This document shows positions 40,838 to 48,820 of a stretch of DNA of 64,000 nt, one piece after another; within the stretch, counting starts at the first letter, position 1, and every line of letters starts with the position of its first letter. This DNA comes from Oscillatoria nigro-viridis PCC 7112 (GTDB taxonomy: Bacteria > Cyanobacteriota > Cyanobacteriia > Cyanobacteriales > Microcoleaceae). The DNA lies in NCBI RefSeq assembly GCF_000317475.1, contig NC_019729.1:4850501-4914500 (forward strand), given 5' to 3'. The notes beneath the pieces are model-generated. The model was not told the DNA's origin. It searched no databases and saw only the letters and a list, made by a program, of their open reading frames with translations. The translations under genes and the position numbers were made by a program.

Positions 40838-41853
40838 GCTGCTTCTCTTACCTTGGCTACTATAACTGTCATGTCATCGCGAGTGCGTTTGAAGTCCCGG
40901 TAGAGCACGGCTGCGATTAAAGCAGGATGTCTGGAGGCTAAACCCGGATAGCGGTTTAAATTCCACTGCGCCGCCAAACCGTCGGAGTGCATGATGAGTA
41001 GGGACTGCTGCGACCAAGGATAGACAAATTCTGCTACTTTTCGCATCATATGTCCAACTGTGCCGTTGTAGGAAACCATGCTGCGGCTTTGGTTATCTGT
41101 GACAACTACACCGCTGATGTTGCCAATTCCGGCAAAACAAACTGTTTGTTGGGTACGATCGATTTGGGCGATCGCCGCAGCCGCTCCTCTGGTATTTTTT
41201 AAAGCAGCGTGCGCCTTCTCTAAAATTGCTTTCGGCCCGAGTTTGGCGTTTTCCTCAAATACCCGCACTGCTTCGCCAGACGCTTCCTCCGCCAAATCCC
41301 CGTAGCCGAGCCCGTCTGCAACTAAAATCAGGTTTTTGTCAAGGTGATTTTCCGCAGCCCAGGAATCCCCGCAAATTTGCTCTCCTGCTTTCGGTAAGTG
41401 GATAACCCCTAATTCTAAGTAATTGCTGTTTTGGGATGCTTCCCGGCTATTTTGGGTCGGTTCCAGCCGCGCTAATAAGGCTGTCCCCAGTTTCGGTACA
41501 GAATGAATATCAAAAAAAGTAGAGAGGCGTTTAATTGCCCCCAGTCCAGTTCCAGGGCTTCCCGCTGTAGAAAAACCGTCCCGCATACACAGCGCGACAT
41601 TTGCCATTCCCTGCCCCCTATCGAGCGCTACTATTTCAATGCTATATCCTGCCGCTGTTTTGAATGTTCGCAGCAAAAGTTCTCCTTCGCGGGCGTGCTT
41701 GACCAGGTTTTTTGCTGCTTCGGTGGTAACAATTGCCACTTTACCGCGATCGGTCTCGTTAAATCCAACTGCGGTCGCGAGGGCGACTGCGATTCGGCGC
41801 GCTTCTCCCACTTGACTTTCTTCTGTTACGGGCAGGGCTACGGCATCTATCAT
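40834..41853 (-). CDS. SpoIIE-type protein phosphatase with N-terminal RsbT/RsbW-like ATPase
   Basis: 339 residues. The N-terminal half (1-130) is a GHKL ATPase (N49 in TTEAAKNLVKHA, DRGQGMANV, GTGLGAIKRLS). The C-terminal half (145-339) is a PP2C/SpoIIE-type phosphatase with metal ligands D163 (QICGDSW), D180 (LVADGLGYGD), D291 (MHSDGL) and D326-327 (RDDMTVIV). RsbX/RsbU-like phosphatases dephosphorylate RsbS/RsbR or anti-anti-sigma proteins; this fused type is known from several non-Bacillus Rsb modules. Position directly after rsbT supports an RsbX-like reset role. It overlaps the kinase gene by 4 bases. Confidence 0.88.
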   Translation of the reverse strand: MIDAVALPVTEESQVGEARRIAVALATAVGFNETDRGKVAIVTTEAAKNLVKHAREGELLLRTFKTAAGYSIEIVALDRGQGMANVALCMRDGFSTAGSPGTGLGAIKRLSTFFDIHSVPKLGTALLARLEPTQNSREASQNSNYLELGVIHLPKAGEQICGDSWAAENHLDKNLILVADGLGYGDLAEEASGEAVRVFEENAKLGPKAILEKAHAALKNTRGAAAAIAQIDRTQQTVCFAGIGNISGVVVTDNQSRSMVSYNGTVGHMMRKVAEFVYPWSQQSLLIMHSDGLAAQWNLNRYPGLASRHPALIAAVLYRDFKRTRDDMTVIVAKVREAA

Positions 41854-42014
41854 TTTTTATCAGCTCTCATCATGAAATCCTCCACACGCCAACCCTCTCC
41901 GGGTATGGGCTGGCATTCCCAGAATCACTTCTTGGCTTTTGTGGTTGCTTTTTATACCAATTTAAAAAAGAATGCAACTATACGCAAGCTCCAAACCCCG
42001 ATAGTCATCAGTCA

Positions 42015-42055
42015 TTCCCAATGCTTTAATCTAAAATCTCAACTCTCAAATCCTA
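42015..42055. repeat. ATCTAAAATCTCAAC heptamer remnant
   Basis: TCTAAAATCTCAACTCTCAA: degenerate STRR, upstream of the phosphatase gene. Confidence 0.5.
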
Positions 42056-42059
42056 TAGC

Positions 42060-42453
42060 GCGTCGCGTGAGAACCCCGGTCTTTCCCGCAGGGTATGAAA
42101 CGCACTTGTAGCCTTTAGGCTACGAGTCTGTGTTATAATAATTGAGCAATGCCGAACAAGTAGGCGTATCAACTACGTGATGAACTATTCCTAGTACGGT
42201 GAGATTCCCGGCAGTAAGACACCCTCAGCGTTCATCGTCTGAGAAAGACTAAGGCACAGCCAAGCAACGCAGGATAGTGAGCGTACCGAACTGGCAAGCG
42301 TGTTGAAAAGTGCGAACGAAAGCATACAAAAAGTAAGCGTAATTGCAACACCGAAAGGTAGTTGTTTTGAACGTCTAGAGGTGTCTTGACAGCACCTTTA
42401 AGAGTGTTAAAGTTTCTCAAGAATCTCCGTACCTTCAGGTCGGAGAGTGTCAA
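42060..42453 (+). mobile_element. Solo tnpB-type right end (omega-RNA-like, no tnpB)
   Basis: About 390 bases without a reading frame, ending AGAATCTCCGTACCTTCAGG followed by TCGGAGAGTGTCAA. The terminal hairpin (CTCCG..CGGAG) followed by AGTGTCAA is the typical right end of IS200/IS605-type elements carrying tnpB. Inside are a GTAGCCTTTAGGCTAC hairpin and GGTGAGATTCCCGGCAGTAAG. It has no transposase or tnpB, so it is a remnant or a non-autonomous element. It lies between the rsbT stop (42461) and the phosphatase gene. Confidence 0.5.
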
Positions 42454-42460
42454 TACTTGC

Positions 42461-42859
42461 TCACCGCCAGCGGACGATCGCAATTTTAGTCCCCTTACCC
42501 ACTTTGGAAACAATCTCAAATTCGTGCATCAACCGCTTGGAACCACTGAGCCCCAAACCCAAACCGTGATTAGAAGTATAACCGTCAGTCATTGCCAATT
42601 CGATGTCTGGAATTCCCGGGCCCTTGTCTTCAAATATCAGCCTCAGCCCTTTGCGGGTGCCTAATTGCAGCGTTTCGAGAGTTACAGTTCCCCCTTTGCC
42701 GTACTCTACAGTATTGCGGGCGAGTTCGCTGGCTGCGGTAACGATTTTCGTTTGGTCTACTAAACCGAATCCCATTGCTACAGCCCAAGTTCGCACTTGC
42801 TGTCGGACGTGGACTATATCGGATGACGATCGGATTTCTAGTGTCTCACGTTTTGACAT
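42461..42859 (-). CDS. rsbT: RsbT-like switch kinase
   Basis: 132 residues. GHKL-type serine kinase with N box TAASELARNTVEYGKGG (Asn49), G1 FEDKGPGIPDIELAMTDGY and G2 GLGLGLSGSKRLMHEFEIVS. The DIELAMTDGY...GLSGSKRLMHEFEI string is specific for RsbT rather than RsbW. RsbT phosphorylates RsbR and RsbS in the stressosome and, once freed, activates a downstream partner. In this operon it has been separated from rsbS by an IS607 element and from the phosphatase gene by a tnpB-type right end. The gene itself is intact. Confidence 0.92.
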   Translation of the reverse strand: MSKRETLEIRSSSDIVHVRQQVRTWAVAMGFGLVDQTKIVTAASELARNTVEYGKGGTVTLETLQLGTRKGLRLIFEDKGPGIPDIELAMTDGYTSNHGLGLGLSGSKRLMHEFEIVSKVGKGTKIAIVRWR

Positions 42860-42934
42860 GGCGGCTATTGTACCAAAATAGAACTTCTCCCCAAAATATA
42901 GGACTTACACTCATCAACTTAGTTTCTGATACTT

Positions 42935-44218
42935 TTAATTCAGACAATCCCCGACAATCGGCGAAAATCTGAATATAGCACACTCATCAGACACGTCTGA
43001 GAGTATGGTGGTATCCCACAAAGCTTTGAGAAAAATTCCCAAAGCACCATTAAAGTCACGGGGTATTTCACAACCACAATTGGGGCATCAAAAGACTTTA
43101 GAACCGCCCAATTTTTTATGAATATGACCGCATTTTGTACAAGTTTTAGAAGTGTATTCTTCAGTTACCCTAACCAATCTCGAACCGTAACGATTACAGA
43201 GATGTTCTAAGGTTTGGGAGAATTGATAGAATGCCCAAGTCATCATTGCTCTCGCTGACTTAGAATTGAGCTGGCGAGTAGCTTTTGCCACCATCTGAGA
43301 AGTTTCAAAAGTTGGCAAGTAAATGACATCGTAATTGCGTGCCAAGTAGCTTCCCACTTGCTTGTGAATTTCCGAACGCAAGTTCTTGATTTTAGTCCTA
43401 ACTTTTTCCATCGCCTGTCTTAGTCGGTAACGCAATCGGGAAAACTCACCACCTTTTAATTGGCTAAGCTTTGACTGCATTTTGTCTAAATGTTGACATA
43501 TCCTAGCGATTCTCCCAAAGTCGTATTTACCGAATTCAGTGAAATAATTGCCATCAAACCCGGTCAAGAAACAGCGCAGTCCGGGGTCAAGTGCGATGGT
43601 CTTACCACCATTCTTTGGTTCTGGAACGTCCATCTCTACAGGCATATTTACAAACCAACGCCCTTTGTTGTAGGTAACTTCTACGGCTTTGTTGTAGTTA
43701 GTCAAGCAAAAATCTTGTCCAGTCCAAAGAGGCTTCTCTAAAACTTTACTAGCATTAGCCATTAGATGACCATTCTTGTAGTCGCCAGGAGCGAACTGAA
43801 TTGTCTGTTTTTGGTCGCGGACCGCTCGGAATCGAGCTAACTTCAATCCGACTAAAGGATTGATTTTTGCCTTTTTTCTTTTACCTGTTTGAGCGGGCTG
43901 CTTGTCGGTTTTCTTCCAAGCTGTGTAAGCCTCAAAGAGTGCGTTATCTAACCCGTGAGCTATTCCTAGCTCTTTGCACCACTCAGGGATTATCTGGTAG
44001 TCCAAGGTTTTACAAAAACTCCGAAATGCTTGCTTGCCTGAAGTCTTTAATACTGGCTGATTGGTCTTTTTGTCCACTGTGTAGTAGGTAAATTTTCCTT
44101 GATGTTGATTGAGGTAAGCTATCGCGTTATTGTAGACTTTTCGATTGGCGTGAATCCTCAGTAGCCAGATTTTCTTGGTCTCCCCCTTTGGGTACACTCG
44201 GTAGGTCAGAGTCTTCAA
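42935..44218 (-). pseudogene. tnpB: TnpB with nonsense codon in the zinc ribbon
   Basis: A TTG at 44218 is the likely start (LKTLTYRVYPKGETKKIWLL); it overlaps tnpA by 92 bases. The RuvC-I segment TIALDPGLRCFLTGF and the RuvC-II Glu (VIYLPTFETSQM) are intact. The zinc ribbon begins CTKCGHIHKKLGGSKVF and is then stopped by TGA at 43088-43090. The frame continues open after it, CPNCGCEIPRDFNGALGIFL, to a stop at 42935. The second CxxC and the RuvC-III Asp are thus lost. CGA to TGA, a single transition, explains it. About 376 residues are made. Longer frames reaching 44758 are shadows of tnpA. Confidence 0.85.
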
Positions 44219-44792
44219 TGATTTGCTTTTTGTACTTTTTGAGTCCGTAGAGTCGGCAACTGAAGACGTGGATGATGGCGAGTATGTCTTGAACCCTTTT
44301 TCTTTCTGGACTAAGTGAGTTATTGTTGAGAACCAGAATTTTACACCCGCCCCGCTCCGCAAACCATGAGATAAGATCGAACCCGAATCGGCACAGCCTA
44401 TCTTTTGAGGCAATGACAACCATTCCGATGTCGCCTGTGTAAATGTGTTCCAGTAGGGCGATAAGACCTTTCCTTTTGAAATTGAGGCCGCTCCCGATGT
44501 CTTGGATGATTTCACATCCGGGGTAGCGAGACAGAAGAAAGTCAGTCTGTCGTGGAAGGTCGGCTTTTTGACTTCGACTGCTAACTCTGGCGTAGAGGAT
44601 GGTTGATTTAGTAGATGGAATATCGACAATTGAGTCGCAGTCGTACCGTCGCTGTCCTGACGGTGTTCTGTAGGCTTTGATTTTCCCTTCTTTTTCCCAC
44701 CGCTCAAGGGTTTTTGAACATACTCCAAGTCGTTGAACAGCGATTCTTGGTGGTACATATTTGGACATATTGAGTTTTTCTGTGTGAATCAC
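44127..44792 (-). CDS. tnpA: IS607-family serine recombinase TnpA
   Basis: 221 residues from GTG 44792 (AGGATGGA just before it); an ATG at 44768 is the alternative. The N-terminal MerR-like helix-turn-helix has the IS607 pattern (RIAVQRLGVCSKTLERWEKE, then GKIKAYRTPSGQRRYD). The serine-recombinase domain begins at TILYARVSSRSQKADLPRQ, with Ser71 the probable nucleophile, followed by RLCRFGFDLISWFAE. It moves the element through a circular intermediate with little target specificity. The gene is intact, so the element could still move even though tnpB is broken. Confidence 0.93.
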   Translation of the reverse strand: MIHTEKLNMSKYVPPRIAVQRLGVCSKTLERWEKEGKIKAYRTPSGQRRYDCDSIVDIPSTKSTILYARVSSRSQKADLPRQTDFLLSRYPGCEIIQDIGSGLNFKRKGLIALLEHIYTGDIGMVVIASKDRLCRFGFDLISWFAERGGCKILVLNNNSLSPERKRVQDILAIIHVFSCRLYGLKKYKKQIIEDSDLPSVPKGGDQENLATEDSRQSKSLQ

Positions 44793-44800
44793 TCCATCCT

Positions 44801-45140
44801 AGAGCGATTGTCGAGGCTTTTACGGAAATGTCTAAGAAAAACTCGTCCTAGGGATTACTCCTAATAGTCCTGGACGCACTTACTACGATTTTCTCTCAAA
44901 ATAAAACATCGTGCAGGAATCTCAAACCCTTGATTTAATATCGTTTCCGGTTGCATCGGAATGATCGAGTCAAGGTCGTGCAATTCCACATTCCCCCACG
45001 GACGACTCCCCACTCCCGATCGTCAGGAGTGTTACCGGAATTGATATAACCCCCTTGAGTGCGTAAGCCCTCTCCTAAGAAATCTTTAGTTTGTCAACAA
45101 TGTATCTACAAACAAATCAGGTTTCTTGACTGCCTGTGCC
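44801..45140. other. Gap between IS607 tnpA and rsbS
   Basis: 340 bases without a gene. TATCGTTTCCGGTTGCATCG then GAATGATCGAG (about 44940-44972) resembles GATATCGTTTCCCTTCGCAT then CGGAATAAT at 39044-39072, so a small dispersed repeat of about 35 bases is present at both ends of the operon. A hairpin GGACGACTCCCCACTCCCG near 45000 is weak. Confidence 0.4.
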
Positions 45141-45545
45141 TCAGTCATGGGACAATTTATCGACTGCTTCCGCTTGCTCGTCAGGAGACAAACCCAAGGA
45201 TTTTCGCAGCAAAATCATGCCCTTTTCAACGCTTAAAGCTGTGCGAACTCCTGTCAGGGAAAGCCCCAACTCAACGAGCGTAATAGCAACCGCTGGCTGC
45301 ATCCCGACCACAACTGTCTCCGCATCTAAAATTCGCGACATACTAGCGATATTGTTGATAATGCGACCGATAAAAGAATCCACAATTTCGAGGGAAGAAA
45401 TTTCTATTAAAACACCTTTGACGCCTGTTTTGACTATGCGGCTCGTCAGGTCATCTTGCAGCGTCATTGCTAAGCGATCGTGCATATCTACTTGAATCGT
45501 TACTAGCAAAAATTCTCCCATTTGAAGAATCGGTATTCGTTCCAC
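45141..45545 (-). CDS. rsbS: RsbS-like STAS protein
   Basis: 134 residues, one STAS domain. FLLVTIQVDMHDRLAMTLQD and the phospho-site EIVDSFIGRII with Ser57 match RsbS, as does VVVGMQPAVAITLVELGLSL. RsbS and RsbR build the stressosome core and are phosphorylated by RsbT. It starts 55 bases after rsbR ends, on the same strand. The following gene rsbT is displaced about 2.3 kb by the IS607 insertion. Confidence 0.92.
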   Translation of the reverse strand: MERIPILQMGEFLLVTIQVDMHDRLAMTLQDDLTSRIVKTGVKGVLIEISSLEIVDSFIGRIINNIASMSRILDAETVVVGMQPAVAITLVELGLSLTGVRTALSVEKGMILLRKSLGLSPDEQAEAVDKLSHD

Positions 45546-45600
45546 AGATTCACCTATTTGTTAAGTTTTACTTGACTTTTCCTGTCTGACTGCAATATGT

Positions 45601-46470
45601 TTATCTTTCCTCTTTAAGATTTTTTATAGTTAAACCTTGGCGCTGCAACGCAACTTTAAAAGCATCTGCTAAAGTAGCTTTGGTGAGAATATCCTGCAAG
45701 TCCACTCCCAAGTGAACTATGGTTTGAGCTATTTGCGGGCGAATGCCGCTGATGATGCACTCAGTACCCATTAAACGGGCGGCGGCTACAGTTTTTAATA
45801 AATGTTGAGCAACTAAAGTGTCAACAGTCGGCACGCCTGTAATGTCTAAAATCGCAAATTCTGAGCCGGTTTCCATGATTTCCTGCAACAGAGTTTCCAT
45901 GACTATTTGAGTGCGGGCACTGTCGAGAGTCCCGATCATGGGTAAAGCGAGAATGCCTTGCCAAAGTTTGACGACGGGTGTTGACAATTCGAGCATTTCT
46001 TGCTGCTGGCGTTCGATGACTTCTTCGCGAGCTTTGAGAAAAATTTCTGTCACCCAAAGGCCAAGCTGGTCTAATAAACTGGTGGAAAGCCAAAGTTGTT
46101 CGACAAGTGCGTCGCGGTTTTGTGTGAGTTCGTGACAAAGCCGATCGAACAATGGCTTTTTGAAGCATAAAATGAAACTCGCTATCTCTGAGGGAGTAAA
46201 GCCTCTCTGAACGCGCGATCGCGAAACTTCTGCTAGCAGCACCCGCATATTTTCCCATTCGGGTGTCTGGATGTCGCTAAAGTTACCGTGCCCCACTGCA
46301 ATGTGGAGCAATTGCAGGAACTCTTGACACTCGGAGCGCAATTCTTTGGCTCTCATCAAGTCGTCCCGCCGCAGCCCGGTATTTTGCAGTTCTTTGAGCC
46401 AGTCTGCTAGTAACTCTGCTTTGTGTCTTTGTATGATTTCCGCGATCGTGTTATTGCTTGTGAGTTCCAT
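45601..46470 (-). CDS. rsbR: RsbR-like stressosome co-antagonist
   Basis: 289 residues from ATG 46470, chosen for the AGGAGAT just upstream; a longer frame begins in non-coding DNA. The N-terminal part (about 1-165) is a helical RsbR_N-like sensor region (IIQRHKAELLADWLKELQNT, LVEQLWLSTSLLDQLGLWV). The C-terminal STAS domain has PMIGTLDSARTQ and ITGVPTVDTLVAQHLLKT, with the two Thr that RsbT phosphorylates in Bacillus, and IISGIRPQIAQTIVHLGVDL. It is the first gene of the module, with 143 bases to the heptose gene upstream. The sensed signal is unknown. Confidence 0.92.
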   Translation of the reverse strand: MELTSNNTIAEIIQRHKAELLADWLKELQNTGLRRDDLMRAKELRSECQEFLQLLHIAVGHGNFSDIQTPEWENMRVLLAEVSRSRVQRGFTPSEIASFILCFKKPLFDRLCHELTQNRDALVEQLWLSTSLLDQLGLWVTEIFLKAREEVIERQQQEMLELSTPVVKLWQGILALPMIGTLDSARTQIVMETLLQEIMETGSEFAILDITGVPTVDTLVAQHLLKTVAAARLMGTECIISGIRPQIAQTIVHLGVDLQDILTKATLADAFKVALQRQGLTIKNLKEER

Positions 46471-46612
46471 TAAAATTATCTCCTGCTTAGCAATTGGGAT
46501 GAAGTTGTACGAGCGATTCTCTACGGGATAGCTTCGCACGCGCGCACCAAGCGTGTTTTTTGATGGGGCAACTTCTGAGTTTAGCTCACTGTTTGCTGTT
46601 TGCGATCGAGGG

Positions 46613-47122
46613 TTAAGTACCGAATTGTAAAATGCGTTTGACGATCGCACTGGTAGAACTCGGAACTTCTATTTCGATCAAGGAAATCTTGCCACCTCCG
46701 GCGATAACGGCCGGTGCTTCCGGCAGAGTTTCGACTTGATAGTCGCCTCCTTTAACGTATATATCAGGCTTCAGGATATTTATCAGTTTAGTTGCTGTAA
46801 TTTCGGAAAAAATTACTACGGCGTCTACCGGTTTGAGGGCTGCTAACACTTCGGCTCGCTGATTTTCCGGTACGATCGGGCGGGGTGGCAATCCCGGCTG
46901 CTGCGGTTTGATAGCTTGCACGCTGGCGTCGCTATTCAAGCCCACCACAAGCGATCGCCCCAAATTTTTTGCCGCCTGCAAATAGCGGACGTGACCGCAG
47001 TGCAGGATATCGAAGCACCCGTTAGTAAACACGATCGGACGCCACTTGTCCGGATCGGATGCGATCGATCTTTCAAGTTCTCTCAACCTGTAAACATCAG
47101 AAATCATTGCAGTCATTACCAC
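46613..47122 (-). CDS. rfaE2: D-glycero-beta-D-manno-heptose 1-phosphate adenylyltransferase
   Basis: 169 residues, corresponding to the C-terminal (nucleotidyltransferase) domain of HldE/RfaE. The CTP-transferase motif FTNGCFDILHCGHVRYLQAA (HxGH type) and GLNSDASVQAIK are intact, as is IVPENQRAEVLAALKPVDAV and DIYVKGGDY. It makes ADP-heptose for lipopolysaccharide core or surface glycans. Two starts are possible (47122 or ATG five codons later). It is upstream of the rsbR gene on the same strand but probably independent. Confidence 0.9.
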   Translation of the reverse strand: MVMTAMISDVYRLRELERSIASDPDKWRPIVFTNGCFDILHCGHVRYLQAAKNLGRSLVVGLNSDASVQAIKPQQPGLPPRPIVPENQRAEVLAALKPVDAVVIFSEITATKLINILKPDIYVKGGDYQVETLPEAPAVIAGGGKISLIEIEVPSSTSAIVKRILQFGT

Positions 47123-47376
47123 CCAATTTGAACAGCGCTCAAAATTATCCTACCAAATAATGTGATATTTTGCACTTGTGCTATTAAATAATCAATCAGT
47201 CAATCTGCCACTAATTAATTATTGCTTGTGAGTAACTATTAATTAGTAATTGGTAAGCTTGAACGAAGAATGGATAAGTAAAAATTACCGACGGCGAAGC
47301 CGAGCTGAAAAACATAATTGCCAACAAAAAAACAGCTACTCGTCTATCTGTGACGGCCGTATCCTGCTGTTGGTAA

Positions 47377-47727
47377 TTGGAGGCTAAAAAGGTTGGAAAA
47401 CAATTATTTATTCCCGCCCTCTCTTATATCAATTACTATAAGACAAGGGATTTAGTTCCACCGCCTCGGGCAGGCGATCGGGTAGTGGGAGCCCTAGGGG
47501 GTAAAACCCAACAAAACGCGCTCCTCCTGTGTCTATTATTTCTGACACCGCCGCGCGAGCGAAAGCTAGTTAAAAGCACCGAACCCAAGCGTGCAGAGCT
47601 CATCTTTACGCTGGATTCGTCAGACTATAGAAGAAGCCAGCAGTTGCTTGCTGCAGTTTCTGGGCGCAATCTTGACCAAGCTTTACAGCCAACCCAGAAG
47701 CGCACAGCCTCCTGTGTCCAACTCTAG
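47377..47727 (+). CDS. Doubtful small protein
   Basis: 116 codons from a TTG, without a clear ribosome site. Basic, no recognised domain. Composition (Leu/Arg/Lys, LLLCLLFLTPPRERKLVK) is unlike the neighbours. It could be non-coding; listed because nothing else explains 47150-47900, where I otherwise see only A/T-rich DNA. Confidence 0.2.
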   Translation: MEAKKVGKQLFIPALSYINYYKTRDLVPPPRAGDRVVGALGGKTQQNALLLCLLFLTPPRERKLVKSTEPKRAELIFTLDSSDYRRSQQLLAAVSGRNLDQALQPTQKRTASCVQL

Positions 47728-47903
47728 ATAGCTGTACAGAAATTCGACCTTTTGGGTCGCAACCGCAGCCTGTGAAAACCAACAGGAAAGTCGAGTTCGG
47801 TACCCGAAGCAGCTATTTTGGTGGAAAATAGCTTAACTCGTTCAACACAATCCACTCAACTACCCCCTTGAATCTCACGGTGTAGAATTATCTAACACGA
47901 ATT

Positions 47904-48734
47904 ATGAAAGCAAGTAATAGCCGTCAATTTTCTTCAGTAGCTGCTCGAACTCTCAAAGTAGTCGGGATTATCTTGATTCTCTCTGCTTTGCTTGACTGCA
48001 TTGTTCTGTCGCTGCCGGGAGAAACTTCAGACCTTCTGAATCGAGGCTGGCAGTTGACTGCTGCAACTCAGATAGTTGACAAGGGCATTATTCCTTTGAT
48101 CGGTATCGCCCTCCTGATGACTGGCTTTTGGGTGGACAGCAGCAGTGGAGTCTCTATTGAGCGACGCAAGGTTTGGCTGGACTTGCGCTTCTGGGCGCTG
48201 TTGATTTCCAGCTTGTTAGGTCTAGTTTACCTATCTCTGGTTCCCGTTCACCTCAACAATACTCGTTTGGAACTCAAGGATGCTCTGGCTCAAGTCGAGA
48301 CAGAAGCGGGACAAGCGGAAGGTCAACTTGAGGCACAACTTAAAAGCCCTCAATTTAAAGCTCAGGTAGAACAGCTCAAAAGCCAGCGCCGCACCCAGAT
48401 AGGGGCGCTGCTGGAAGACAACGGGAAGCTGCAACAAGCACTCAAGAGTCCAGAGGTTCCCAAGGAATTGAAAGCTGTGCTTCAGGAGTCGAAAAATGAC
48501 CCGAAAGCCCTCGACAAATTCCTGGAACAGCAAGCTCAAGCACTTCCCACTCAAGCTCGCAACGAGATTCGCACCCGCAAGCAACAAAAAGAGAAAGAGT
48601 TAAGAACTCGATCGAGAAATTCGAGTTTGCAGACGGGAATCACCAGTTTGCTGTTAGCGATCGGCTACATTACTGTTGGTTGGACGGGATTGAGAAGTAT
48701 GGGAATTCTGCGGTTCGGCCGCCGCAAAAATTGA
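47904..48734 (+). CDS. hpsJ: HpsJ-family membrane protein
   Basis: 276 residues. Membrane segments lie at about 18-36 (LKVVGIILILSALLDCIVLS), 58-77 (GIIPLIGIALLMTGFWV), 91-110 (FWALLISSLLGLVYLSLVPV) and 244-262 (TGITSLLLAIGYITVGWTGL). Between the third and fourth is a long coiled helix rich in Gln/Lys/Glu (KDALAQVETEAGQAEGQLEA..., KQQKEKELRTRS). This layout and the N-terminal sequence match the HpsJ family linked to hormogonium polysaccharide. The coiled part should be periplasmic or cytoplasmic facing. It is followed after 86 bases by a glycosyltransferase gene, which supports a polysaccharide role. Confidence 0.8.
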   Translation: MKASNSRQFSSVAARTLKVVGIILILSALLDCIVLSLPGETSDLLNRGWQLTAATQIVDKGIIPLIGIALLMTGFWVDSSSGVSIERRKVWLDLRFWALLISSLLGLVYLSLVPVHLNNTRLELKDALAQVETEAGQAEGQLEAQLKSPQFKAQVEQLKSQRRTQIGALLEDNGKLQQALKSPEVPKELKAVLQESKNDPKALDKFLEQQAQALPTQARNEIRTRKQQKEKELRTRSRNSSLQTGITSLLLAIGYITVGWTGLRSMGILRFGRRKN

Positions 48735-48820
48735 CCGGCGCTGGCAGGGATCGCGCTGGTCGAGACATCCCTGAAAAATAGTTTGTTTACCCAATAGTTT
48801 GCCCTTACTGAAAGCTGGGA

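Larger units (their letters stand above)
42935..44800 (-). mobile_element. IS607-family element
   Basis: Serine-recombinase tnpA followed by overlapping tnpB on the minus strand, the standard IS607 layout. The outer limits are approximate; IS607 elements lack long inverted ends and target duplications, so they cannot be set from one copy. It splits the rsbRST gene set between rsbS and rsbT. Confidence 0.85.

Noticed and set aside
42060-42453. Group II intron fragment
   Set aside because: GTGCGAAC and GAAAG motifs look intron-like, but no domain V hairpin is visible, and the end fits a tnpB-type right end better.
44219-44758. Long N-terminal extension of the tnpB frame over tnpA
   Set aside because: It is a shadow of tnpA in another frame; the TnpB match begins only at 44218.
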